Shown here one piece after another: positions 27,966 to 36,527 of a stretch of 64,000 nucleotides of DNA. The notes below the pieces were generated by a model that searched no databases, was not told the DNA's origin, and saw nothing but the letters and a program-made list of their open reading frames with translations. This DNA comes from an uncultured bacterium. Its GTDB lineage: Bacteria > Myxococcota_A > Bradymonadia > UBA7976 > VGTA01. The stretch spans positions 24,177 to 88,176 of the forward strand of contig CALSSE010000014.1 of NCBI GenBank assembly GCA_943788935.1. Reading direction: 5' to 3'. Numbering within the stretch: position 1 is the stretch's first letter; each line of letters starts with the position of its first letter. The position numbers were made by a program, and so were the translations under genes.

Positions 27966-28298
27966 TCAGAGAACGACCAAAACCATCCCTACTGACATGA
28001 GAATAAAACCCAAGGTTTTGGAGGGATCAAGCACTTCTCCGAGAAAGTACTTTGATACAATAGCGACGCAAATGACCCCTGTGCAGAGGTTTATGGAGGC
28101 CATCTCACTTGGCTTATAAAACTCAATCCCCCAACGCATGGCGAAAACATTGAGTAAGTATTCAGGAAGAACTAAAAACCAACTAAGTGTAAGAGCAGTA
28201 GAGAATGGTTTATTTTTAAACTTTATATGGCCTAACCATGCAAAAGCCATTAAGAAACTTGACATAAAAAGGAGAATTGGAACTATATATATACCCAT
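27966..28298 (-). CDS. DUF486 small membrane protein (DMT-type), second of a pair
   Basis: 110 residues with four hydrophobic segments. It contains FAWLGHIKFK, VLPEYLLNV and RWGIEFYKPSEMASINL, the hallmarks of DUF486 (COG3169), a group in the drug/metabolite transporter superfamily. The start ATG 28298 directly follows the TAA of the upstream paralogue. A GGAGAG motif at the end of that gene acts as Shine-Dalgarno, so translation is coupled. It probably forms a hetero-oligomer with the neighbour, as with paired SMR-type proteins; transport substrate unknown. Confidence 0.85.
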   Translation of the reverse strand: MGIYIVPILLFMSSFLMAFAWLGHIKFKNKPFSTALTLSWFLVLPEYLLNVFAMRWGIEFYKPSEMASINLCTGVICVAIVSKYFLGEVLDPSKTLGFILMSVGMVLVVL

Positions 28299-28703
28299 TT
28301 AGTTACTCTCCATAGCTTTCAGACTCTCTGGGTTCTCAATTTTCTTTGCTCCAGTGATAAGTATCATCGCTACAGTCATGAGAGCAAAACCGATATATTT
28401 TCTAGTCGTCAGCGCCTCACCCAAGAAAAAATGGGACACAAGAGCGATAAAGATAACGCCCGACGAAAGATTCATCGCTGCCATTTGACTAGGGGTGTAT
28501 TTTTTTATTCCCCAACGAATAGCAGAAATATTCAGAAGGTACTCCGGTAGAACAATAAACCAAGCTGCTAAAGTTGCTGTCCAAAAACTAAGATTCTCCT
28601 TATACTTTAAGTGCCCAAGCCATGCCGCCGCCATAATGGCGCTAGAAAGTGTGAGCATCAATGGAACCATATATTTTATATGTTTATCTTTATTGTCATT
28701 CAT
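28299..28703 (-). CDS. DUF486 small membrane protein (DMT-type), first of a pair
   Basis: 134 residues, four hydrophobic segments. It shares AAWLGHLKYK, VLPEYLLN and RWGIKKYTPSQMAAMNL with the following gene but has a longer hydrophilic N-terminus (MNDNKDKH) and C-terminal tail. Its TAA stop abuts the ATG of the next gene with no gap. The pair is a tandem duplication that has diverged. The start ATG 28703 has only a weak purine stretch upstream. Confidence 0.85.
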   Translation of the reverse strand: MNDNKDKHIKYMVPLMLTLSSAIMAAAWLGHLKYKENLSFWTATLAAWFIVLPEYLLNISAIRWGIKKYTPSQMAAMNLSSGVIFIALVSHFFLGEALTTRKYIGFALMTVAMILITGAKKIENPESLKAMESN

Positions 28704-29341
28704 CTTTTATTCAGTATCTTACCTTCGTGAGGGTACATATTTTATGCTTTGGCAGTGATGTCTTATTTTCAGGGCTTTTCTTAATTTCCGTTACGAGAAC
28801 AGGTAAAATAATTACAAGACCCATATTGTAAATTATTTGTGTAAAGTTTACTAGTTCTTTATTTGAGTTTGTATCAGATCAGGTGAAGCTATAATGGTTA
28901 AAAGTGTCGTTCTACATACAAAATTACATTTTATCGGAAGTTTAGAAAAAAAATTAACTTTTGATTAAGTTGTCATATAAGCAGTTTAACGTTTAATGCT
29001 GGTTAACAATTAATTCTCATGAAAGTCATGGCATCTATAATAGGTATTAATATTCAAATGTTTAGAGCCTTCCTTGTGGAATATTAGTCAAGGCCCCCAC
29101 TAAGGTCTCAACTTGGGTGAGCTACACTTAACGGTCGACAGCTTACCCCGCAAAAAATTTACATGAGGTCATGAGCTATATTGGGTTATTCGAGATATCA
29201 AGTACCTCTATGCAAACGAAGTCTCGACTTTTACCAATGTTTTTAGAGTTCATATTCGATGATCTATTGACTCGCTGATTCCCGTCACTTAATGTGACTC
29301 ATTTTCGCTCTCTAAACTTAAAACAAAAGGCCTAAATTATT
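28704..29341. other. AT-rich divergent intergenic region, about 640 bases
   Basis: Between divergent genes. No ORF with a plausible start and composition, no tRNA and no repeat of note. It probably holds promoters for the DUF486 pair and for the following lipoprotein. Confidence 0.6.
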
Positions 29342-30145
29342 TTGTTTACATTCAACCGACGTATGTCATGTGTTCTTTCACTTCTCTGTTTCACCTTGCT
29401 CGCTTGTGGCGGTGGTAAAGGTGGAAGCTCTGATAAAGGGCCAAGCGCCTATGAAGAGCTAAGTGGCCTCTCCACATCATTGCAGAATAAACTCGATGAG
29501 ACCACGGCTCCCATCAATGAGTCTGACGCCATCATTCAGGAGTTCACTGAGCTACCTAAGACACTCGAAATGAAGACAGAGGACTTCAAAACTTTCATCA
29601 TCAGCGCTATTCAGGGCGAGATGAAAGTCCCCGAGGGCACATCCGCAAAAGCAGCTGGTCAACTCATGGCTTTTGGTCTTAAGTTTACAGCTTTCAAAGA
29701 TAACCTAATGGCTACGCCTGACCGGTCTACCGAGTTGGTCAAACAGATCGCGGTTACGCTTACCAAAGTCCCTGTTTTGGTGACTAAGGTCGAAGCAAGC
29801 GCTAAGCTGACTAAGAACAATCCTTTTGCTTCTAAAAAAGAAAAGATGGAGGCTTCAAAGCAATCTGAAGGCGCCAAATCCATGGGAGATGACACTACTA
29901 AGAAAGTCACTGAGATACAGAAAACAGCTCAAGAGCTGCCCGGGAAAGCGACTGCTTCTATCAGTAAGTTCCTTGGCGCTCTCAAGGGTGTTGGCATTGA
30001 TAACCTTGACAGCTTGACCGCCGCACCTGGCCAAATGGCAAAGGAGAGTACAGATGCTGTTAAAAGTGATGCCAAAGAAGTAGTCGATACCGCTAAAGAT
30101 AGCGCAGAAGGCACAATCGACGCTGCTAAGGATGCTGCCAAATAA
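29342..30145 (+). CDS. Hypothetical lipoprotein with helical C-terminus
   Basis: 267 residues. Lipobox TLLAC at about 22, then GGGKGG. The rest is Lys/Glu/Ala-rich and predicted mostly helical. The last 50 residues are a repetitive amphipathic pattern (DAVKSDAKEVVDTAKDSAEG) like LEA or apolipoprotein-type helices. The start is TTG 29342 (an AAAAGG lies about 15 bases upstream) or ATG 29363. ATG 29363 would give a shorter n-region without the Arg pair, so TTG is preferred. No family recognised. Confidence 0.75.
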   Translation: MFTFNRRMSCVLSLLCFTLLACGGGKGGSSDKGPSAYEELSGLSTSLQNKLDETTAPINESDAIIQEFTELPKTLEMKTEDFKTFIISAIQGEMKVPEGTSAKAAGQLMAFGLKFTAFKDNLMATPDRSTELVKQIAVTLTKVPVLVTKVEASAKLTKNNPFASKKEKMEASKQSEGAKSMGDDTTKKVTEIQKTAQELPGKATASISKFLGALKGVGIDNLDSLTAAPGQMAKESTDAVKSDAKEVVDTAKDSAEGTIDAAKDAAK

Positions 30146-30146
30146 G

Positions 30147-30193
30147 TCTAGAGACTCGCTTGGTTAGTTCGGGTCTCACAAGCGACTTCTAGA
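30147..30193. terminator. Imperfect hairpin after the lipoprotein gene
   Basis: TCTAGA...TCGCTTG pairs with CAAGCGA...TCTAGA around a 16-base loop, starting two bases after the stop codon's end. No T-run follows, so it may be a factor-assisted terminator or a two-way stop between the converging genes. Confidence 0.4.
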
Positions 30194-30240
30194 ATCATAA
30201 AACTAGACATGATGAAGGTCTACAGTCGTATCATCACTCT

Positions 30241-31362
30241 TCACTCCGCCTCTGCGACGAAATTAAAGTCAAATTGGCAAGGGAAGCTAATCGAGTACAA
30301 TAACTCGATCGTCACACATAGATCGCCTTCACAGTTAATATTCGCTGTATACGTTCCTGATAGATTTAATGCATCATCAAAACGACCACTGATATCGATC
30401 ACTGTTGGAAGAATAAGTCCATAGTCATTATCTACATTACCAGAGAGAGCATTACAGGTGATATCCCGTTCATTCAAAGCACAATTTGCCGCTTCAGGCA
30501 GTCCATCAATAGACCAGTTCAGACTCATCATGATGACATCGGATAAAACAAATCCCTTATCTTCAGAAAGAGCGCTGGCGATATCGTCTTTCACACCTTC
30601 ACAACTAGCGACACCGGCCACAAAGCTACGATAAGACCAACTCCCTGCTTGGGCTATAAAATCTGACTCTTCTTGGCAGATCATTTCGCTACATATCGCT
30701 TCACTCTTGAGTCCACTATTTGGACATTCACAGGTGTTACACTCATCTCCTGCATCAAAAGTATCACCGGGTAAGCAATCATTATCACCCGGTATAATAC
30801 ATGTTCCATCTCTACAGATCTGTCCTGTCGCAGTACAATCTTGACCGATCGTTTCGTTGTTAGAGAGACACTCACCTGTCTCAGGGTCACACATAGCGAC
30901 TTGTGCAGGTATAACTGCATTGCCATCACAGGATGAGGGAGAGCTTTCGCCACATTCAACATTAGCACAAAGATCAGAGTCACAACTAAGTGCTCCATCT
31001 ACGATGCATTGTCCGTCAAGACTACAAACCTTTAGCTCAGCTGATTCTTGACACTCAGTATCAGTAGCATTGCAGATCTGACAGGGGTCTCCACAGCTCT
31101 TATCTTGACAAGGATTATAAATGTCACATGTCATTTGAGTGCATATCAATCCATTAACTAACCCACTCTCTGGACAAGTACAGGTGTTGCAGTTATCGCC
31201 GGCGTCAGAGGTACTCCCTGGGTCACACATTATTGGTGTAACGGCAGTCCCAATCACCTCTTTCGAATCGCTATCTTGGCATCCAATCGTTACAAAAATG
31301 AGAAGTAAAGAGAGACATCGTCTTATCCAAAGGGTGGTCATGATATCGAAAGATATATACAT
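30241..31362 (-). CDS. Cysteine-rich lipoprotein with two pacifastin-like motifs
   Basis: 373 residues from ATG 31362, chosen because GAGG lies seven bases upstream; an ATG at 31431 in the same frame lacks this. Signal with lipobox VTIGC. Two segments (about residues 45-75 and 195-230) follow the pattern C-x11-CNTCxCPxSG...ICxxMxC, which is the cysteine spacing of pacifastin-type protease-inhibitor domains; other Cys-rich segments lie between. The last 120 residues lack this pattern and form a separate domain with sparse cysteines. Inferred role: surface protein, possibly protease-binding; not established. Confidence 0.75.
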   Translation of the reverse strand: MYISFDIMTTLWIRRCLSLLLIFVTIGCQDSDSKEVIGTAVTPIMCDPGSTSDAGDNCNTCTCPESGLVNGLICTQMTCDIYNPCQDKSCGDPCQICNATDTECQESAELKVCSLDGQCIVDGALSCDSDLCANVECGESSPSSCDGNAVIPAQVAMCDPETGECLSNNETIGQDCTATGQICRDGTCIIPGDNDCLPGDTFDAGDECNTCECPNSGLKSEAICSEMICQEESDFIAQAGSWSYRSFVAGVASCEGVKDDIASALSEDKGFVLSDVIMMSLNWSIDGLPEAANCALNERDITCNALSGNVDNDYGLILPTVIDISGRFDDALNLSGTYTANINCEGDLCVTIELLYSISFPCQFDFNFVAEAE

Positions 31363-31466
31363 ATTTATCCTCAATGTTTGATGAAATACCAAGAGGGAAA
31401 GTATAGGCAACATCACCTCGAAGGTAAACAACTGAGTGAGCTCTGAGGCTCTATGTATAGAGGCTC

Positions 31467-32591
31467 CTATTTGAAGTTATATTGCATCTGCATGACAGAG
31501 CGAACTGTATCTAAAGTTTCGATCGCCACTTTTCGAGCGCGACGTGTTCCATGATCAAGTACTTCTTGAATAAACTCTGGACGAGATTCAAGGGCCCTAC
31601 GGCGTTCACGAATAGGCGCCAAAAATATATTTAAGTGATTCGCTAGACACTGCTTAAGCATACCACCGCCTCCGTCGCCAATTTCTTCAGCCCAGGACTG
31701 AGGAGAGCGATCTGTACATAGACTTAAGAGTGTCAATAAGTTAGAGACCTCAGGTCGATTAACAGGATCAAAAGTAATCATCCGCTCAGTATCCGTTTTG
31801 GCTCGTTTAATCGCTTTGATGGTCTCTTTCTCTGTCATATTTAAGTTAATGGTATTGTGACGACTTTTACTCATTTTTTGAGAGCCATCAAGTCCTGAGA
31901 TCATGGGGACTTCAGCCAAGAGCGCGGTCGGTTCACGAAAAACATTTTTATTTCTAGCATAACGCTCATTGAAACGACGAGCAATCTTACGAGACAGCTC
32001 TAAATGGGGTAGCTGGTCTTTACCCACAGGGACAAGTTGTCCATGACAAAATAGAATGTCAGCAGCTTGATGAATAGGGTAGGTGAGCATACAAGCGCTG
32101 ATATTATTAAGTTTCATCGCTTGTGCTTCTTCTTTGATGGTCGGATTCTTTTGAAGTTCTGAGACGCTAACCAAAGTAGAAAAGGGTAAAATAAGCTGAT
32201 TAAGCTCTGGGATTTGGCTATGACAAAAGATCGTTGTATTGTCGTGTTCAAAGGGGTTAAGACCAACGGAGGCATAATCCAAGATGAGGTCTCTGACATG
32301 CCGCTGGATTTGGCCGACATCATCACGGTCGGTGAGGACTTGATAATCAGCGATAACGATAAAGCTCTCAATCCCCATCTTTTGTAGCTTAATACGGTTA
32401 GCAAGACTACCAAAGTAATGTCCGATATGAAGAGGGCCAGTAGGACGATCTCCTGTCAACATCCGATATTTTGATGCATCTTCTTTGAGTTGATCCCAAA
32501 TACGATCACTCAAGGCTTTTGCCTGAATGAAAGTCTTTGATTCTGATGTATGAGAGATGGGGGGGGTGTCATGATGGGGCTGAGTAGTCAT
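31467..32591 (-). CDS. trpS: Tryptophan-tRNA ligase
   Basis: 374 residues, a normal size. Class I synthetase motifs are clear: HIGH at residues 55-58 (GPLHIGHYFG) and KMSKS at 239-243 (SQKMSKS). Family landmarks include LTYPIHQAADIL and VPVGKDQLPHLELSR. It charges tRNA-Trp with tryptophan using ATP in the cytoplasm. The N-terminus has about 40 extra hydrophilic residues before YRMLTGDRPTG. The start ATG 32591 fits; no nearby operon partner. Confidence 0.97.
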   Translation of the reverse strand: MTTQPHHDTPPISHTSESKTFIQAKALSDRIWDQLKEDASKYRMLTGDRPTGPLHIGHYFGSLANRIKLQKMGIESFIVIADYQVLTDRDDVGQIQRHVRDLILDYASVGLNPFEHDNTTIFCHSQIPELNQLILPFSTLVSVSELQKNPTIKEEAQAMKLNNISACMLTYPIHQAADILFCHGQLVPVGKDQLPHLELSRKIARRFNERYARNKNVFREPTALLAEVPMISGLDGSQKMSKSRHNTINLNMTEKETIKAIKRAKTDTERMITFDPVNRPEVSNLLTLLSLCTDRSPQSWAEEIGDGGGGMLKQCLANHLNIFLAPIRERRRALESRPEFIQEVLDHGTRRARKVAIETLDTVRSVMQMQYNFK

Positions 32592-32927
32592 GCCGTTTCC
32601 TTAATCAAAACAAGTCATTCGACAGGGTGGAATATGCTCTAAATTGACATTTTTTAAGTCGTGACATTATCATTAACAAGCGGGTGTAACCAAGAAAAAC
32701 CCAATAACGAATACAGGGAGTGTAGACATCAGCACTGAATTCAGAATCATTTTTAGAGCCATCAGCACCATGCTTATTGGATCTTGATGAATAGAGGAAT
32801 TAACTTAATGGGGATTTTACTGATAACTGTGTACTCACTTGTTCTCACCATACACTGAAAGCATAGAGAGCTCATTCACAAGACTGTAGGTCAACCAGAA
32901 AGAGGGTGACCTTGTTAATCGTTTGTC
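32592..32927. other. Intergenic region, nothing recognised
   Basis: About 336 bases between two minus-strand genes. No ORF, RNA gene, repeat or clear terminator was seen. Confidence 0.55.
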
Positions 32928-34070
32928 TCAGAGCTTTAATCGTTGATGTGCTTTAAGCTCTGAACTCGGATAAAACGTTCCTCGCCAAAATACCCCTCCT
33001 TGCTTTAATGTCTTCCAAGTAGATCGTAATAATGCCCAAAGTAAAACGGGCCATATCACTACAGCTAAAGACCGCTCCCACCATTTAATCCCCTCCATTG
33101 GAGTTGACGTTATAGTCACCACGGACAATGTCATTACGATGAAGCCGACATTCCACATACCTGTTATAAAAAAGACAGTGTACCCCAAGTTTAAAACTAA
33201 AATGACTAAGGTTAACGCCAACACTCGCAGGAGAGAGAATTGACCAGCGACCGGAAAAAGATTCTTTTCGAGTCCATGAATCATGTCGCTCACATCATTA
33301 TACCAGGCGATACTTAGTTCTTGAGCGGCTATATAAATACGAGCACGTGCGCGATGACGATGACATAAATAAGCGAGTCCCGTATCATCTGCGATCTCTA
33401 AACGGAGCCAATACCATCCTTCTGTTTGATCAAAGAATGAACGACGAAGTAGCTGGAACACACCAACCCCCGCATAGACTCCTTGTTTATTTTGGTTAAT
33501 CGCTCTTGGTCGAAGCCGAGCACAAAAGAGACTTGCAAATACAAATATCAACCCTTTAAGTCTCGATGAGTTACCAACAAAAGTAGGGAGTAAAGTGATA
33601 TAATCTAGTTGATCCTCTTCAAAATGAGCAACAACACGCTCCATAACCGCTGATTCAAAGTGTACATCAGCATCGGCAAATAATAATAACTCACCGGTAG
33701 CCACTTGCGTACCCATCTCCAAGGCGTGAAGTTTACCGAGCCAGCCCGTTGGTAAACTCTTAATATGAATGACCCGTAGCTGAGGATACTCTTCACTGAG
33801 TTGATTAAGGATCACTCCCGTCTCATCTTTTGAGCGATCGTTCACTACGATGAGTTCATAATTGGGATAGCTAAGTTGAAGTAATTTTCGAACCGAGATT
33901 TCTATTGTATCTGCTTCATCACATGCCGGCACAATGATCGATAATTTTGGATAAGTATGGAGCGGTTTAATCTCTAAGTCGCTAAGTCGCGGTAAATCAC
34001 TCATTTGGTATCGACAAAATATATGAACACAGAGTCCACTTAGACCGACAACCCATATTAATACACTCAT
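32928..34070 (-). CDS. Membrane glycosyltransferase, family 2 (HpnB/CrtQ-like)
   Basis: 380 residues from ATG 34070 (GTG 34079 and TTG 34088 are in frame). One N-terminal TM segment is followed by a GT-A domain. It starts LSIIVPACDEADTI and contains 'VNDRSKDET', LLLFADADVHFE (DxD-type metal site) and DDTGLAYLCHRHRA. Three to four TM segments lie at the C-terminus. The order TM-GT2-TM and the 'GWLGKLHAL' motif resemble hopanoid-associated HpnB and carotenoid CrtQ glycosyltransferases. Probable role: transfer of a sugar to a lipid at the inner membrane. No hopanoid or carotenoid genes are nearby, so the acceptor is unknown. Confidence 0.85.
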   Translation of the reverse strand: MSVLIWVVGLSGLCVHIFCRYQMSDLPRLSDLEIKPLHTYPKLSIIVPACDEADTIEISVRKLLQLSYPNYELIVVNDRSKDETGVILNQLSEEYPQLRVIHIKSLPTGWLGKLHALEMGTQVATGELLLFADADVHFESAVMERVVAHFEEDQLDYITLLPTFVGNSSRLKGLIFVFASLFCARLRPRAINQNKQGVYAGVGVFQLLRRSFFDQTEGWYWLRLEIADDTGLAYLCHRHRARARIYIAAQELSIAWYNDVSDMIHGLEKNLFPVAGQFSLLRVLALTLVILVLNLGYTVFFITGMWNVGFIVMTLSVVTITSTPMEGIKWWERSLAVVIWPVLLWALLRSTWKTLKQGGVFWRGTFYPSSELKAHQRLKL

Positions 34071-34558
34071 AAAGCTCACCCTATACAACTTAAATCAAAT
34101 AGCTTTTAAACAAACAAGGATCGATAAGAACAACTTCATCAAACGATGAGTCGTCGTTTAACCGTAGAGGAGTCTACAGCTTGGATTGTTTTGAGCTTGA
34201 GTTTAGCTATTTAGGATGGAGGAGGCGTATGTAAACGTAGAGGTGTGTTGGGGTCGAGGCTGAAGGTTTAGATGTGTTTAATTATAGCAATAATAATGGA
34301 ATAATAGGATGCTAGCTATCTTATCTTTTAGAATAATGGGATAATAATTTGCTAACTACTTATCATAAGCTGTAAGTAGGTTCTTCAGTCGATGTGAGTG
34401 AACTGACATGATCCGACTTGATTCTCTATGGGTTTCAATGTCTGCTCACCCTTCTATCCTAAAGATATTAACCCTCCCCAAAAAAGCCCTAGCTTTCTTT
34501 GTATTACTTTTAACTTCAGCTCCTGTGGTCCATTCTTAACATGAGTAAGGCAGTGTAA
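34071..34558. other. Divergent intergenic region with imperfect AT-rich repeat
   Basis: About 490 bases. Contains an imperfect direct repeat near 34290-34370 (AATAATGGAATAATA then AATAATGGGATAATA, each followed by a similar GCTA tract). No gene was seen; promoters for both flanking genes are expected here. Confidence 0.55.
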
Positions 34559-36409
34559 ATGATAAAGTATATACAGTATTTATTGGTTTCTGTCGCTGCC
34601 ATTGCATGTACAGAGACCCTAAATACTTCAACTTCTGATCTGGATCAGAATGTAGTCCATGAAGATCGCCCTGATAATCAACTCGATCAAGGTCAAACGA
34701 GTGAGCAAGATCAAATATTAAATAACGATGCTGAGACAGAACAAGATCAATCTAGTGAAGAATTAGATGAAGGCATCTTAGAGATGGATCTTGCTCTAGA
34801 AGAAGTAATTAATTCAGATAATGAGCTTCCAACAAGAACCGTTGATGGACTACCGATCATTCACGATTTTACAGGCGCTCCCGAACAAGATGTCAATCAG
34901 CTCATCCAACGAGCAATTGATGGATTAGGTATGAGTACAGAGCGAGGCCCAGAAAGCAGAGACCGTATCTTTGTAGGTCGATGGTACATGGCATGGCTCG
35001 ATGAAACTGGATTTTATGGAAAAATGAATGCTCTATGGTTACTGAATGGTGACATTAATCAGCTCGACTTTCGTTTGCTAGAAGGTGAACGACCTGTCAA
35101 TGTTTTCGCCGTAGGAGAAAGAGGGCAAGGCGTTTGGCCTGGTGGATATATGGGAGCAGAGCATATCGAAGTACCCAACCGTGTACCCGAGGAAGATGAT
35201 CAAGAGAGCTGTGGTGAGTTTCCTGGATTCTGCGCTCAATATAGCCATTCAGAAGCGTCAAGATATACGAACTCACGTATTCCCACATGGCAAGCATGTA
35301 ACGAAGGATCTCCATCTTGGGATCAGCATTTTGCCCCCTATAGTATCGAGCTCATCAATGGAGGTCTTCGCATCATGTATGAAGGTCCTTTAACTAAGCG
35401 AGGTGATTTTGGAGGGAGCTCAGATGGTCGAAATTGTCATGAAGACTGGCTGTTTGATGATGGTATTCGCCGCAGAGTCTATTTAAGAGTCGGCTATGAA
35501 CTCAAAGCAGAGGATCATAGCTTTGATCGATTAATGCAAGTAAACAACCCTGTAGGTAATCCAACTTTCGAAACCGACTTCAGCTTTATCGGTGGATTTG
35601 TGATGACCTCTTGGCCAGCTCCATTTTACTTGAAAGAGCTTAATCGATTCATCAGAGTTGATGACCGACAAGTACAAGTTAACTGGCAAGGTGAACAAGT
35701 GCTCATTGATCCTTTGCAATGGACAGCACTTCCCGAGCAAACCCCCGATCATGATGTCGTTCTTGGACATGCCCAACAAGCAGTCAACTTAAGTCCTTTT
35801 CCGTATTTTCAAAATGCCAGAACCTATACACTCAGTAACCATGGCATAGATAATGGCGATAGTGGCTTTTGCTTATGCACTGTGCATGGTGGCCTTGAAA
35901 TGGGTGGAGGCTTGATATCAATACCAGTCGCAGGTGGAGAGCTTAGCCATGTCGCTCAAAGACGTCTTACAATCAGTGATGAGAGGCCTTTGACACGAAC
36001 TTGGGTATATGAAGCAGAAAGCGACTTAAGTCATGGTATTGGACGTATAGACACAGATGGTTGGTCTGCATCCACCCATTTAGATTCACCAGGTTCTCTC
36101 GCTTTCGGTCCTTATACTTCAGACTGGGGAGTCGGACATCGTCGTGCCTATTTTCGAATGTTAATAGATGTGAGTGATGAAAGTGATGAAGCGCTCATTA
36201 CCATTGATATCAATGATGCAACTCTCGATGAAATCATGGCGAGTCGTGTGATCACTCGTGCAGATTTTGACCATGCTTTAACGTATCAAGACTTTGATCT
36301 CGCATTTAATACAGAAGGGCGTGCAGGGCATCTTATGGAAACAAGAGTCACTTGGCATGATAGAAGTTATGTTCGCCTTGATCGAGTCTTAGTTGAAGAG
36401 CTCTTTTGA
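34559..36409 (+). CDS. Hypothetical lipoprotein with acidic linker
   Basis: 616 residues. Lipobox AAIAC in the first 20 residues, then about 75 residues rich in Asp, Glu and Gln (tether). The remaining 500 residues are a single large beta-rich region with aromatic-rich strands (GRWYMAWLDETGFYG, DFSFIGGFVMTSWPAPF, SHVAQRRLTISDERPLTRTW). Its last 120 residues look like a jelly-roll such as a carbohydrate-binding module. No catalytic signature recognised. A carbohydrate-related role at the surface is only a guess. Start ATG 34559; no strong Shine-Dalgarno. Confidence 0.7.
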   Translation: MIKYIQYLLVSVAAIACTETLNTSTSDLDQNVVHEDRPDNQLDQGQTSEQDQILNNDAETEQDQSSEELDEGILEMDLALEEVINSDNELPTRTVDGLPIIHDFTGAPEQDVNQLIQRAIDGLGMSTERGPESRDRIFVGRWYMAWLDETGFYGKMNALWLLNGDINQLDFRLLEGERPVNVFAVGERGQGVWPGGYMGAEHIEVPNRVPEEDDQESCGEFPGFCAQYSHSEASRYTNSRIPTWQACNEGSPSWDQHFAPYSIELINGGLRIMYEGPLTKRGDFGGSSDGRNCHEDWLFDDGIRRRVYLRVGYELKAEDHSFDRLMQVNNPVGNPTFETDFSFIGGFVMTSWPAPFYLKELNRFIRVDDRQVQVNWQGEQVLIDPLQWTALPEQTPDHDVVLGHAQQAVNLSPFPYFQNARTYTLSNHGIDNGDSGFCLCTVHGGLEMGGGLISIPVAGGELSHVAQRRLTISDERPLTRTWVYEAESDLSHGIGRIDTDGWSASTHLDSPGSLAFGPYTSDWGVGHRRAYFRMLIDVSDESDEALITIDINDATLDEIMASRVITRADFDHALTYQDFDLAFNTEGRAGHLMETRVTWHDRSYVRLDRVLVEELF

Positions 36410-36527
36410 TCCATCAAAGAGCATGCCCTTATAAGCTCAAGTCAATCGTTAGTTAAAAATATTTGATGAGACCTTGATGGCATATTGAGGGGGCCTTGAT
36501 GATCACCTTGGTCGCTCGCAACCTTGG

